From positions 682,001-746,000 of the forward strand of contig NZ_OZ008337.1 in the NCBI RefSeq assembly GCF_963931955.1: DNA of 64,000 bases, given 5' to 3'. Position numbers and translations under genes: made by a program. Position 1 is the stretch's first letter; each line of letters opens with the position of its first letter. Below the pieces are notes generated by a model. That model was not told where the DNA came from, did not search any database, and saw only the letters and a program-made list of their open reading frames with translations. Shown one piece after another: positions 45,079 through 55,377 of this stretch. This DNA is from Wolbachia endosymbiont (group A) of Longitarsus flavicornis. Its GTDB lineage: Bacteria > Pseudomonadota > Alphaproteobacteria > Rickettsiales > Anaplasmataceae.

Positions 45079-45582
45079 TTAAAAACTGTGCTGGTTTGCT
45101 GTTTGTTCCTCTCCCAGGAGTGCTAGCTTAGCTTTGCTTAAGTTGCCACTTGGACTTTCCTTCTCAATCCACTCACGTGCTTCCTCAATTCTGTCTGCTT
45201 TATCACTATTCTTATATGCAAGCACGGGTGCAGCTATTAAAGCTACCACTGAAATAGCAATTATCAAGCTAGCAGCGAGTGGATGGGCAACTGCAAGTGC
45301 AGATAACTTAGCAATGGCAGGACCAACAAACATTGCAATTTTTGCTCCAGTTGTGTCAACAAAAGCTGCATAAGCTGGACTCATAAAATAAGCAGTTGTA
45401 AGCGCTATTGCTGAAAATGCAAGAATAATTCCTGCGATTTTTAATTTGTTATTAATTATATATTGACCAAAACCACTAGCAGCACCTGGAATTCCCCAAT
45501 AATCATCAGCTTGTTGATATCCTTCTGAAATAGCATGAAAAAAGCCATCCCCTTTATTATACTTATAATTTGTTAATGCCAT
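45079..45582 (-). CDS. Hypothetical membrane protein
   Basis: From the ATG at 45582 the protein is 167 residues (MALTNYKYNKGDGFFHAISE). AGGAG lies seven bases before this ATG, so I chose it over an upstream start at 45600. It has two to three hydrophobic segments: about 48-68 (KIAGIILAFSAIALTTAYFM), 74-96 and 99-122 (ALAVAHPLAASLIIAISVVA), then a charged C-terminal helix. I recognise no family. Likely a lineage-specific inner membrane protein. It lies alone between ftsZ and comM. Confidence 0.7.
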   Translation of the reverse strand: MALTNYKYNKGDGFFHAISEGYQQADDYWGIPGAASGFGQYIINNKLKIAGIILAFSAIALTTAYFMSPAYAAFVDTTGAKIAMFVGPAIAKLSALAVAHPLAASLIIAISVVALIAAPVLAYKNSDKADRIEEAREWIEKESPSGNLSKAKLALLGEEQTANQHSF

Positions 45583-46497
45583 AATTCTACTCCTAAACAA
45601 AACATTAAAATTTCACTCAGGGTAATATATAGTAGAAAAAGTTGCCTGTCAAGTAAGTTAATTTATTAATATACTCTTATTCTGTAATTCAGCGCTTCAA
45701 CAATGTGTGCTCTTTTTACTTCTTCATTTTTTGCAAGATCTGCAATGGTTCTTGCAACTTTTAACACGCGTGTGTAGCCTCGATTGGAAATGTAATTTTC
45801 TTTCAGTACGTATTTTAGCAATTCTAACCCTGCCTGATCTGGTTCAGTAAATTTATTAAATGCTTCACCGCTTACTTCTGCGTTACAACGAACATTCAAT
45901 TTACTATAACGCTCAGTTTGAATTTTTCTCGCTGCTATCACTCTTTCTCTTATGATCTTAGTACTTTCTCCCTCCACAGAGATTTCAGGAGAGAGTATGC
46001 TAACGTTTGGCATCTCAATGCATATGTCTATTCTATCAAGCAATGGCCCTGATATTTTGTTTTTGTAATCTGTGCCACACTTTGGAGCTTTGTTGCACGA
46101 TCTGCTTGCATCACCTAAATAACCGCACCTGCAAGGGTTCATTGCAGCTATCAGTTGAAAATTGGCAGGGTAGGTTATGTGAGCATTTGCCCTTGCAACG
46201 GTAACTTTTCTATCTTCAAGTGGTTGGCGCAGAGAATCAAGCACGAGTCTTGGAAATTCAGGTAACTCATCAAGAAACAACACGCCATTGTGAGCCATGG
46301 TAATTTCTCCAGGTTTTGCATTCTTTCCTCCCCCTATCATTGCTGGCATAGAGCATGAGTGATGAGGTTCACGAAAGGGACGAGTTACTTTGAATATTTC
46401 GTTACCAGTTTTTGTTATGCTGGAAATAATATTAACATCAATCATTTCCTGTTCAGTCAAATCAGGTAATAGCCCTACAAATCGTTTAGCAAGCATC

Positions 46498-47391
46498 AGA
46501 CTTCTTTCAAAATTCATGTATGGAGCTCAAAATTGTGAATTGCAGCAATCAAATTAAACCTTAAACCAAAACGTTTTCGTCGGTTTCTATACCTGTCCGA
46601 GATGATTTTAAACCTTTTCAATAAGCCAATTACGTTTTCAACAATTGCCCTTTGGCTCATAAGTGCCCTGTTCTCTTTTTTTTGTTCTTTGCTTAACGGA
46701 TTCTTTTTCATTTTCCTGTGCGGTAATACAACATTTTTGTGTATCTTCTGCATTCCCCTGTAGCCGGCATCAGCTAAGATTTTGGTGTCCGGTAATATTG
46801 CTACCTTTGATTCTCTAAACATCCGAAAATCGTGTTTTCTACCATTCGAGAAAGATGTGCATATGACTTTTTTACTCTTCTTCTCTGTTACTATTTGTGT
46901 TTTTATAGTATGCCTTTTTTTCTTTCCAGAGTAGAAGGGCTTTTGCTTTTTTTTGGTCTCTCTACTGGCGTTTCAGTTCCGTCTATTACTAAAACTTCAT
47001 ATTCTACATCACTCTTTAATAGCTCTTTTTTTCCTGGTAATGCAAAATCTGGATGTTTTATTAATATGTCTTCTACCTATCTTATTATTTTAAAACTGTT
47101 ACTTTCACTCATGCCATAGCTTTGCCCAATATGAAAATATGTACGATATTCTCTTATATATTCCAGTGCCATAAGTAGCCTGTCTTCTATGCAAAGTTTA
47201 CTTTTTCTTCCACTTCTAGCTTTTTTTCTTTTATCCTCCACTTCTAGAATTTCTACCATTCGCTCAAATGTTGCTTTTTTTACCCCTGTTAAACGTCGAA
47301 ACTTTTCTCCTTCTAACTTTTCTATTTCCTTATATTTCATGCTTTCAAATACTTCATCTTACACTCCCTCTAACAATTTTGAAAGAAGTCT
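46498..47391 (-). mobile_element. IS5-family insertion sequence, copy 4
   Basis: An 894-bp element with the same ends. The flanks are ATC on the left and ATT on the right, while the gene restored by homology needs ATT, so one base has changed since insertion. It splits comM within its Walker A motif. Confidence 0.93.
46514..47340 (-). pseudogene. IS5-family transposase, interrupted (copy 4)
   Basis: Same TAG (47077-47079) and same eight-A frame change as in the other three copies. Confidence 0.8.
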
Positions 47392-48196
47392 ATTGACTTT
47401 CCAGTACCGGGAGGTCCAACAAGAAGCATATTGTGTCCACCTGCTGCTGCAATTTCAGCTGCTCTTTTTGCAACCACTTGGCCTTTAATATCCTTCATAT
47501 CGGGAACCAATCTTTTTTCTTTGGGTGCATCACTATGATTAAAAATTACCGGCTGAATTGACTGCTCACCCTTAAAGTGTCTGATAATATCGGTTAATTT
47601 CTCTATGGCCAGAATTGAAACATTTTTTACCCATAAAGCTTCTACTCCATTTCCTCTTGGGCAAATTACTCCTTTATTTACCTGTTTTGCATTGATTGCT
47701 GTTGGAAGTACTCCTGAGACTGGTATGACTCTGCTGTCTAGTGCAAGCTCACCCATAATGATATAAGACTGAACTTTTTCAACTGGTATCACATTCATTA
47801 CAACAAGTAGTCCAATAGCAATAGCCAAGTCATAATGACTGCCTTCTTTCAGCAAATCCGCGGGGGAGAGATTAACTGTGATTCTTTTTGGGGGTAATAG
47901 CAGATTGATTGAATTTAACGCTGCTCTGATGCGCTCTCTGGATTCTGCAACAGTTTTATCCGGTAATCCAACAATATTAAAAGCTGGAATACCATTTGCC
48001 ATATGAATTTGTGCATTGACATTTACTGTGCTAATTCCCTGAAGCGCAACGGTATTTATATTTGCAATCATAATATATTATATAAAATTGTTAATATAAT
48101 ATATTAAAGAAGTGATGAAGTAAAGGCTACAGCAATTAAAGATGGCTTAACTTAGCAAAAAAGTGCATAATATCCTATCACTTTACTGATTACAAA

Positions 48197-49030
48197 ATGT
48201 TTATAAGGATAATCGCTTTTCTTTTGCTATACTCAAGCACAGTTTTCTGTAGTGATTGTAATTTTAATTTACCATACTGTGGGCTCAGTTGTAATCTGGA
48301 TCTATCATATAGGAATTTAAGTAATATAAAAAAATTATTGAATAATGACGATAAATTTGTTGCGCTTACGTTTGATGATGGACCGTCTAACAATAGAGTA
48401 AACGATATTATTAACGTTCTGGAAAGCTATGAGGCAAAAGTAACGTTTTTTGTGCTTGGTAAACGTATAAATAAAAAAACGTCTGAAATAGTAAAGAAAA
48501 TTCATGAATCAGGTCATGAGTTAGGCAATCACTCTTGGTCGCATAGGAAGTTGACATCACTTTCAAGTGAGGAACAATTGCAAGAATTGGAAAAGACAAA
48601 TACAGCAATTAAAAATGCAACAAAACAAGATGTAAAATGGTTTCGCCCACCATATGGATGTCATGACGATAATCTGATTAAAAATACTAGTCAATTGAAT
48701 ATGTATTCAATATTATGGACGGTTGATTCGCTAGATTGGCAAGGTGATAAGCCAGAAACTTTAGTTGAAAGAGTTTTAAGTAATGTACATAATGGAGCAA
48801 TTGTACTATTTCATGATCATAATAACAGATCAAACACAATTGAAGCTTTACCTCATATTATTAAAATACTAAAAAAATCAGGTTACAAGCTTGTTACCTT
48901 AAGTGAGTGGGGAAAAAAGGTTTGTAATGCAGTAAAAGCCAGAAGTATACCAATAGAAGAAGGAGTGTATTTTGAAGGAATTTTATGCGGACAAAAAACA
49001 AAGTCTTTAACCGCAGAGCATTCATATTAG
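48197..49030 (+). CDS. Polysaccharide deacetylase (NodB domain)
   Basis: The 277-residue protein has a signal peptide (MFIRIIAFLLLYSSTVFCS) and then a NodB homology domain with all five motifs: VALTFDDGPS, GNHSWSHRKL, WFRPPYG, TVDSLDW and IVLFHDHN. Such enzymes remove N-acetyl groups from peptidoglycan or other glycans at the periplasm or surface. Its 3' end overlaps PBP2 by 46 bp, so the two cell-wall genes are coupled. The substrate is inferred. Confidence 0.9.
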   Translation: MFIRIIAFLLLYSSTVFCSDCNFNLPYCGLSCNLDLSYRNLSNIKKLLNNDDKFVALTFDDGPSNNRVNDIINVLESYEAKVTFFVLGKRINKKTSEIVKKIHESGHELGNHSWSHRKLTSLSSEEQLQELEKTNTAIKNATKQDVKWFRPPYGCHDDNLIKNTSQLNMYSILWTVDSLDWQGDKPETLVERVLSNVHNGAIVLFHDHNNRSNTIEALPHIIKILKKSGYKLVTLSEWGKKVCNAVKARSIPIEEGVYFEGILCGQKTKSLTAEHSY

Positions 49031-50538
49031 GTGGTATTCAGCTTACCATTTCCGCTATTTTTAGCTATAGGTTATATAATTTACAAATACGAAACAGACA
49101 AAAGTACGAAGCATTATCTAATAGTAATAGAATAAGAGTCGCTACTATTATGCCTCAGCGGGGCAAAATTTTAGATAGGAATAGCATTGAACTTGCGATA
49201 AATAAAATTTCGTATGTTGTTCTGTTTGATGGACAAAAAACTTCTGGTGAGGAGGTCGATTTGCAAACATTATCAGAAGTCGAGTCTAAAATAGCAAAAT
49301 CATCAGAAAAAATAACTGCTCTTTATAAACGTTATTACCCGTTTGGTTCAATATGTTCTCATGTAATCGGATATACAAAAAGACAGCAAGGCATAAACGA
49401 AGTAGGAATCAGTGGTATTGAATATACATATGATCATATATTGAAAGGCAAGCCAGGAAAATCTGAGCAGGAAATAAATTCTAAAAAACGCGTCATAAAA
49501 GAATTATCAAGCATACCACAACAAGACGGACAAGATGTACAGCTAACAATTGATATTAATCTGCAAGAGAAAATCGCAAAGGTATTTAAAGATCACCAAG
49601 GGTCCGCAGTGGTAATTGATGTAAGTAACGGAGAAATTTTAGCACTATATAATTCACCTTCTTACGATAATAATCTTTTTGCAAGCAGACTATCAAATGA
49701 GACTTGGGAAAGCTTGAATGCTCCTTCATTACCACTTGTGAATCGTGCATTGTCGTATCAAATTCCACCTGGTTCAATATTTAAAATAATAGTTGCGCTT
49801 GCGGGTTTAAAAGACGGGATAATAACACCAAAAGAGAAATTCTCGTGCAAGGGCTATATGAAAATAGGTGAGCGGAAATTTCGTTGTCTGAAAAGCAAAG
49901 TCCATGGGTATGTATCTTTAAATGAGGCAATGGCATTATCATGCAACACTTACTTTTATAATATAGGGAAAAAAATAAGTGTAGACTCTCTGGTGGAAAT
50001 GGCCAGAAAATTTGGTATTGGCAGTGGGTCACTGATTGGAACGTTTAAGGAAGAAGCTCCAGGATTGTTGCCCGATAGAGATTGGCGCGCACGAAAGCTA
50101 TATTCGCAGTGGTATTTAGGTGACACTATCAACTTAGTTATAGGACAAGGGTATATGCTTACAACACCACTACAGCTTGCAGTTCTTGCAGCGAGGATTG
50201 CAACAGGAAAAGAGGTAATTCCCCGCATTAAGATGAGTAAAACGATGCAAAATTTTCCTGAAATTGATGTGGATCATGAGCATCTTAGCATAGTTCAAAA
50301 AGCTATGTTTGACGTGGTGAATTCTAACTATAGAAAAGGGCTAAGCAGTATACAAATTGCCGGTAAAACTGGTACACCAGAAATAAACTCTAAGGGCGAA
50401 AGTCATAAGTTATTTATCGCTTATGGCCCTTACCATAACCCGCGCTACGCAATCTCTGTGTTTACAGAACACGGCAAAGCCCCACGCCAAGATGTTGCTA
50501 TAGCTAATGAGATATTTCAGTATATGCTTGAAAGATAA
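48985..50538 (+). CDS. mrdA: Penicillin-binding protein 2 (transpeptidase)
   Basis: The 517-residue class B PBP has an N-terminal membrane anchor (near 12-32) and a dimerisation region with PQRGKILDRNSIELA. The transpeptidase domain has the triads PPGSIFK (serine nucleophile), LSCNTYFY and GKTGTPE. GISGIEYTYDHILKGKPG and GQGYMLTTPLQLA point to PBP2/MrdA rather than FtsI. It is shorter than in E. coli (about 630). It would crosslink residual peptidoglycan, which Wolbachia makes in small amounts. Confidence 0.9.
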   Translation: MRTKNKVFNRRAFILGGIQLTISAIFSYRLYNLQIRNRQKYEALSNSNRIRVATIMPQRGKILDRNSIELAINKISYVVLFDGQKTSGEEVDLQTLSEVESKIAKSSEKITALYKRYYPFGSICSHVIGYTKRQQGINEVGISGIEYTYDHILKGKPGKSEQEINSKKRVIKELSSIPQQDGQDVQLTIDINLQEKIAKVFKDHQGSAVVIDVSNGEILALYNSPSYDNNLFASRLSNETWESLNAPSLPLVNRALSYQIPPGSIFKIIVALAGLKDGIITPKEKFSCKGYMKIGERKFRCLKSKVHGYVSLNEAMALSCNTYFYNIGKKISVDSLVEMARKFGIGSGSLIGTFKEEAPGLLPDRDWRARKLYSQWYLGDTINLVIGQGYMLTTPLQLAVLAARIATGKEVIPRIKMSKTMQNFPEIDVDHEHLSIVQKAMFDVVNSNYRKGLSSIQIAGKTGTPEINSKGESHKLFIAYGPYHNPRYAISVFTEHGKAPRQDVAIANEIFQYMLER

Positions 50539-50549
50539 ATATTAGTAGC

Positions 50550-50603
50550 ATTAAACAAGAGCCTGATATTAGTTTTAATTCTTCTGTCAGTTAATTCTTG
50601 TCT
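50550..50603 (+). repeat. 54-bp hairpin repeat, copy 2
   Basis: It differs at two positions from the copy at 29863-29916. It lies 11 bp after the PBP2 stop and can form the same ACAAGAG/TTCTTGT and CTGAYA/TGTCAG hairpin. Confidence 0.75.
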
Positions 50604-50723
50604 GTCAGATTAAATATTGTCTTTTACAGACATTCTAAGAAGTGATTTTCAAGGTATATTTTGTGCTATACTTTATTTTATGTCATGCAAACAGTTGATA
50701 TTAGCATACATCCAAATAGAGTA

Positions 50724-51644
50724 ATGGAGAATATAAAAACCATATCAGTAGAAGACGATAACGTTAGACTGGATAGGTACATCAGAAGAATCTTTCCTGA
50801 TCTAAAGCAATCTGTAATTGAAAAATCTTTAAGGAAAGGATTAATCAAAGTTGATGATTGCAAAGCAAAGTCCAGTGACAAAGTAAACTCTGGGCAAACT
50901 ATAACGCTGAAGCACTTGAATTATATTGAAAACGCTAATTCTGATCGCAAATATAATGAAAAGTTAGTGAATCTGCTAAGAGAGAACATATTATATGAAG
51001 ACGAATATATATTAGCTATAAACAAACCCGCAGGGGTCATCGTTCAAGGTGGTGTAAAAGTAAAGATTAGTATTAGTGATTTGCTTGACCAAATAAGAGA
51101 GGGAGAAACATTTAAAATTGTCCATAGGCTAGATAGAGATACGAGTGGAGTGATAATATTCGCACGCAATGCTAATGTTGCAAGATACCTTATGGAGGAA
51201 TTTAAAGGACGAAGAGTAAAAAAAACTTATTTAGCATTGACTTCTGGCATACCGAGCAAGGATAGTGGAACAATAGACTATCCATTGGCGAAAAAATATA
51301 TTTCTGGTCAAGAAAAGGTAGTTGTTGATGAAAATTCACCTCAGAATGCCACTACGCATTTTTCAATTATAGCAAAATTCAAACACAATGTTGCTTATTT
51401 AAAATTACAACCAATTACCGGCAGAACCCATCAGTTACGTGCACATTTAGCTCATATAAATTGCCCTATTCTTGGTGACGGTAAATACGGTGGTAAAAAA
51501 GCTTTTATTGATGGAGTAGCAAGTAAAATTCACCTTCATTCACATTCTTTATCTTTAAAATTACCAAATAATAAAGAAATCACTATTACCGCTCCTATCA
51601 CTAAACACATCGAAAAGTCTATTGAAGCGCTATTTTTCGACTGA
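50724..51644 (+). CDS. rluC: RluC/RluD family 23S rRNA pseudouridine synthase
   Basis: From the ATG at 50724 the protein has about 306 residues: an S4 RNA-binding domain (VRLDRYIRRIFPDLKQS) and then the synthase domain with the catalytic aspartate in HRLDRDTSGVIIFARN and GRTHQLRAHLAHINCPILGD. The frame is open back to 50661, but those residues do not fit the family. RluC and RluD are hard to separate by eye; RluC is the closer pattern in Rickettsiales. It lies alone, converging with the MFS gene. Confidence 0.88.
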   Translation: MENIKTISVEDDNVRLDRYIRRIFPDLKQSVIEKSLRKGLIKVDDCKAKSSDKVNSGQTITLKHLNYIENANSDRKYNEKLVNLLRENILYEDEYILAINKPAGVIVQGGVKVKISISDLLDQIREGETFKIVHRLDRDTSGVIIFARNANVARYLMEEFKGRRVKKTYLALTSGIPSKDSGTIDYPLAKKYISGQEKVVVDENSPQNATTHFSIIAKFKHNVAYLKLQPITGRTHQLRAHLAHINCPILGDGKYGGKKAFIDGVASKIHLHSHSLSLKLPNNKEITITAPITKHIEKSIEALFFD

Positions 51645-51651
51645 AACGATT

Positions 51652-52914
51652 TCACCAATCAACTTTTCTGTCTTTGGCTTTGATTTGAAGCACAGATATT
51701 AGGCTAATTAATGCGCAGGCAGTAAGATAAATGCCTGCTGCAAGTTTTGTTTCGGTTTTTTCTATAAGCCACATGCATATGGATGGAGAAAGGCCGCCAA
51801 AAATACCTGCAGATATGTTGTGTGCGAGGCTAAAGCCCGTGCACCTAACTTTCGTTGGAAATAACTCGCAAGCAAGAGAATTATATATTCCAAAAGATGC
51901 ACTTATTGGTATGGTTATTAGCCAATAAGTGGGCGTTATAACATAGTGGTTATCATAGGACAGTAGCGAAAATGCCGGTAAGCTAGCGCAAGCTAATACT
52001 ATTAGTACAGGAACCATCACGTTTTTCCTCCCAACTTTATCAGATAACGTTGCGAACAACACTGCAGATGTTCCAAATATAATTTCGCTTATAATTCTTA
52101 CTACATTTTTAATATCGATGCCTGACAGGGTAAATTCTTTTACAGATATGTTGTAAAACATGATTGCTGAATAAACGATTGCATTTTGAGCAATACCAAG
52201 TCCAATTGCTATCACAAATGCTTTTTTATAGTCCCTGATTAACTCTAAAAATGGAGAATTAGATAAGCTTTTATTTTGATCGTGCACTTTATATGCTAAG
52301 CTCTCTTCCATTATATATCTTGTTAAAAAGCCTATTATGCCCATAATGAAGCAGAAATAGAAGGGCAACCTCCAGCCCCAAATTTCATAATTTTCACCTG
52401 TAAACTTTTTGCAAACAGCTATCATTACAAAGCATGTAATAGAACCAAGAGCACCACTAAAAGCTTTCATGCTACCTAAAAAACCTAGATTTTTTTTATC
52501 GCTTGAATGCTCTATTAAAAAGGCTGAGTTGATACTTGTTTCTCCACCCGCTGCCATTCCTTGCATGATTCTACACAATAGAAGTAGTATAGAAGAAAAT
52601 ATTCCTATTTCTTTATAGCCAGGTATAACTCCAATTACAGTAGATGGTATTGAAACTAATATCACTGAAGTAAGTAAAACTTTCCTTCTACCGAATTTAT
52701 CTCCAATGTAGCCAAAAATAAATGCACCAAGTGGCCTAAATCCAAAGCCAACTGCAAAGGTACCGAGAAATTTGATTGTGCTTAAGTAATCACTTTCTGA
52801 TGAAAAAAAAATGCTACTTATTGTGTGTGTTAAGACCCCAAAAAGAGTTATTTCATACCATACAATCATGTTGCAGATTATGCCTGATAGTATTGCTTTT
52901 TGAATATCGTTCAT
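51652..52914 (-). CDS. MFS transporter (ProP/metabolite-H+ symporter type)
   Basis: The 420-residue protein has 12 predicted membrane helices and the MFS motif A loop GYIGDKFGRRKVLL after helix 2, with a second copy LSDKVGRKNVMV. FGFRPLGAFIFG and MQGMAAGGETSINSAFLIEH match the ProP/ShiA/KgtP metabolite-proton symporter branch. Wolbachia carry several ProP-like paralogues. The substrate is unknown. Confidence 0.9.
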   Translation of the reverse strand: MNDIQKAILSGIICNMIVWYEITLFGVLTHTISSIFFSSESDYLSTIKFLGTFAVGFGFRPLGAFIFGYIGDKFGRRKVLLTSVILVSIPSTVIGVIPGYKEIGIFSSILLLLCRIMQGMAAGGETSINSAFLIEHSSDKKNLGFLGSMKAFSGALGSITCFVMIAVCKKFTGENYEIWGWRLPFYFCFIMGIIGFLTRYIMEESLAYKVHDQNKSLSNSPFLELIRDYKKAFVIAIGLGIAQNAIVYSAIMFYNISVKEFTLSGIDIKNVVRIISEIIFGTSAVLFATLSDKVGRKNVMVPVLIVLACASLPAFSLLSYDNHYVITPTYWLITIPISASFGIYNSLACELFPTKVRCTGFSLAHNISAGIFGGLSPSICMWLIEKTETKLAAGIYLTACALISLISVLQIKAKDRKVDW

Positions 52915-52949
52915 GACTTCCGGTTTACCACACTCCGCTATAAAAATTT

Positions 52950-54752
52950 TTATTCAATAACCTTCAAGGATAATTCACATAAATGTTTATTGTCCACCTT
53001 AGAAGGAGCACCCATTAGAACATCTTCACCTTGCTGATTCATAGGAAAACAGATTACTTCACGAATGTTCGGCTCATCAGCAAGCAGCATAACCATTCTA
53101 TCAACTCCTGGTGCTATTCCACCATGAGGGGGAACACCAAATCTGAATGCACGTACAAGTGCGCCGAATTTTGTATCAACTTCTCCCCGGCTATAACCTG
53201 CAATGGCAAAGGCCTTATACATGATATCCAGCTTATTATTACGAATTGCCCCGCTTGACAGTTCTATTCCATTGCAAACAAGATCATATTGGTAAGCAAG
53301 GATATCCAGTGGATTCTTTTCCTCTAAATCTTTCAAGCCGCCATGTGGCATGGAGAATGGGTTATGAAAGAAATCGATTTTTTTACTTTTATCGTCATAT
53401 ACAAAATAGGGAAAATCAATGATCCAACAAAACTTGAAGATATTGTCATCTATAAGACTGAGTTCTGACCCTAAAAGAGTGCGCACTTTCCCTGCAATTG
53501 TTGCTGCCTCATTCTCTTTGTCAGAAGCAAAAAACACACTATCTCCAGGCTTAACATTCGTTACTTCTCTTATGTGGTTTAGCCTATTGTCATCGAGGAA
53601 TTTAGCAATCGGTCCTTTCGCAGTTCCATCTTTATCAAACGTTATATATCCAAGACCCTTAGCACCGAATTCTCTTTGCGCATGTTCTATCTTTTTATCA
53701 AAGAAGCTGCGTGGTTCCTCTGCTGTTTTAGGAGCAGGGATGGCTCTCACTACCATACCACGCTCAATATTGCTTTTGAAAATATTGAACTCTGAATCAC
53801 GGAAAATTTCTGTAACATCGCTGATTAATAATGGATTGCGCAGATCTGGCTTATCAGAACCATATTTAAGCATTGCTTCTTTATATGTAATACGTGGAAA
53901 ATCTTTATCAACAGACTTACGAGAAAATTTAGCGAACACTTTATATAAGGTAGACTCAATAATCTGAAAGATGTCTTCTTGAGTCACAAAAGACATTTCA
54001 AGATCTAGCTGATAAAACTCTCCCGGAGAACGGTCAGCCCTTGCGTCTTCATCACGAAAACACGGTGCAATTTGGAAATATTTATCAAACCCTGAAACCA
54101 TGAGCAACTGTTTAAAAATCTGTGGAGCTTGTGGCAATGCATAGAATTTACCGGGATTTAGTCTGCTTGGCACCAAATAATCACGTGCACCTTCAGGAGA
54201 TGAAGCAGTGAGTATTGGAGTTTGAATTTCCAAAAACCCTTGCTCTATCATAAGCCTTCTGAGTTCTGCAATAATTTGTGAGCGCAGAATAATATTGTTA
54301 CGGGCTTTTTCACGCCTTAAATCAAGAAAACGATATTTAAATCTCATATTTTCCGGATATTCTTGTTCGCCAGCAATGCTTGCTAATATACTTCTTTCTT
54401 CTTTCGCTATTTCTTCATCACGGTGGAACTCGACTTCCGATTCAACGTGCAAATTGCTAACTACAACCTCAATTTCCCCGGTTGCGATAGAGGTGTTTAC
54501 CGTATCTTCAGTTCTAGCTTTGACTACCCCTGTAACAGTAATTACACTCTCCAATTTTAAATTTGATATCTCATCAAAAAAGTCTTTGTCATTATTAAAT
54601 ACTAGTTGAGTGATTCCATAGAAGTCTCTTAGATCAACAAAGATTAGGTTGCCGTGATCACGCTTACGGTATAACCATCCAGAAAGGGTAACTTCCTTTT
54701 CTACATCATTCTTCCTTAATTCATTGCACGTGTGAGTCTTGTAGCAGTTCAT
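52950..54752 (-). CDS. aspS: Aspartate--tRNA ligase
   Basis: From the ATG at 54752 ([13 protein letters not shown]) the class II synthetase has about 600 residues. It has an OB-fold anticodon domain ([20 protein letters not shown]), motif 2 in [20 protein letters not shown], the bacterial GAD insertion (about 300-420) and motif 3 in [14 protein letters not shown]. The longer frame to 54815 adds 21 residues that do not fit. Lacking GatCAB context, I cannot say whether it is discriminating for Asp only. Confidence 0.96.
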   Translation of the reverse strand: MNCYKTHTCNELRKNDVEKEVTLSGWLYRKRDHGNLIFVDLRDFYGITQLVFNNDKDFFDEISNLKLESVITVTGVVKARTEDTVNTSIATGEIEVVVSNLHVESEVEFHRDEEIAKEERSILASIAGEQEYPENMRFKYRFLDLRREKARNNIILRSQIIAELRRLMIEQGFLEIQTPILTASSPEGARDYLVPSRLNPGKFYALPQAPQIFKQLLMVSGFDKYFQIAPCFRDEDARADRSPGEFYQLDLEMSFVTQEDIFQIIESTLYKVFAKFSRKSVDKDFPRITYKEAMLKYGSDKPDLRNPLLISDVTEIFRDSEFNIFKSNIERGMVVRAIPAPKTAEEPRSFFDKKIEHAQREFGAKGLGYITFDKDGTAKGPIAKFLDDNRLNHIREVTNVKPGDSVFFASDKENEAATIAGKVRTLLGSELSLIDDNIFKFCWIIDFPYFVYDDKSKKIDFFHNPFSMPHGGLKDLEEKNPLDILAYQYDLVCNGIELSSGAIRNNKLDIMYKAFAIAGYSRGEVDTKFGALVRAFRFGVPPHGGIAPGVDRMVMLLADEPNIREVICFPMNQQGEDVLMGAPSKVDNKHLCELSLKVIE

Positions 54753-54942
54753 ATTTGTTTCACTTCTAAATTCTTTAAAAAGTATAGAAATAAACCTTAC
54801 CACATACAAGCCCATTCGTCAGATATTTGTCCAGTTTACGAAATAGAGCAGTATTACTTTTATACTGTCTTTACTCACACAAAAATTGCACAATTTCTAT
54901 AATTATGGTATAATATAATGTGGCGTAAGCTGAGTACAGAAA

Positions 54943-55374
54943 ATGTCTTTCGGACAAATCATTATATATAGTATAGCATTACTTGCTATAGTCAAAGTAT
55001 TTCTCTTTTTGAGAAAAATATACAAAAATCGCATTAGAAAAATCATATTTCCTATAAAAGTCCTTAAAGAAGAGTGGGAAGAAGACAGAAAATTCAATGA
55101 ATTATATCAAAAAAATAAGCAAAAAGAGTTGATGAAACAACATGAAATACTGCGTGAGAAGCAAAAAGATGTGCAAGTTTATAAAGAAGATCCAGAAATA
55201 GTTGACATAGCAAAACCGGTAGGTAAATGGACAAAGATGGTTATGATGGGTAATGGCTTAATGCAGCGTTTTGCACAATTGATACATAGAGAAGGCGGAC
55301 AGAAAGGATTTTGGGAGCTGTTTGTTAAGGCTCAGGCTTCAACTCAAGGTAAACATAAGGGGAAGGGCAGATAA
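54943..55374 (+). CDS. Conserved hypothetical single-pass membrane protein
   Basis: The 143-residue protein has one N-terminal helix (IIIYSIALLAIVKVFLFL) and a long Lys/Glu-rich helical segment (about 45-85, likely coiled coil). The C-terminal conserved-looking part has PVGKWTKMVMMGNGLMQRFA and HREGGQKGFWELFVKAQ. I do not recognise a named family. It is three bases from ccmA on the same strand, so a link with heme export or cytochrome assembly is possible but unproven. Confidence 0.75.
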   Translation: MSFGQIIIYSIALLAIVKVFLFLRKIYKNRIRKIIFPIKVLKEEWEEDRKFNELYQKNKQKELMKQHEILREKQKDVQVYKEDPEIVDIAKPVGKWTKMVMMGNGLMQRFAQLIHREGGQKGFWELFVKAQASTQGKHKGKGR

Positions 55375-55377
55375 TCC

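Larger units (their letters stand above)
45666..48071 (-). pseudogene. comM: ComM (YifB-type AAA+ ATPase), split by IS5
   Basis: ComM is a branch-migration helicase involved in recombination during transformation. The N-terminal half (48071-47392) has VGLPDKTVAESRERIRAALN and ends with Walker A GPPGTGKS. The C-terminal half (46497-45666) resumes at MLAKRFVGLLPDL and has Walker B VLFLDELPEF, then the CxCG zinc-type MNPCRCGYLG and NRGYTRVLKVARTIADL. Removing the element and one ATT gives 502 residues, the family norm. The insertion lies directly after the P-loop serine, so neither half can be an active ATPase. Confidence 0.92.

Noticed and set aside
53419..53967. 182-residue plus-strand frame
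   Set aside because: It lies entirely antisense to aspS, which has all expected motifs.
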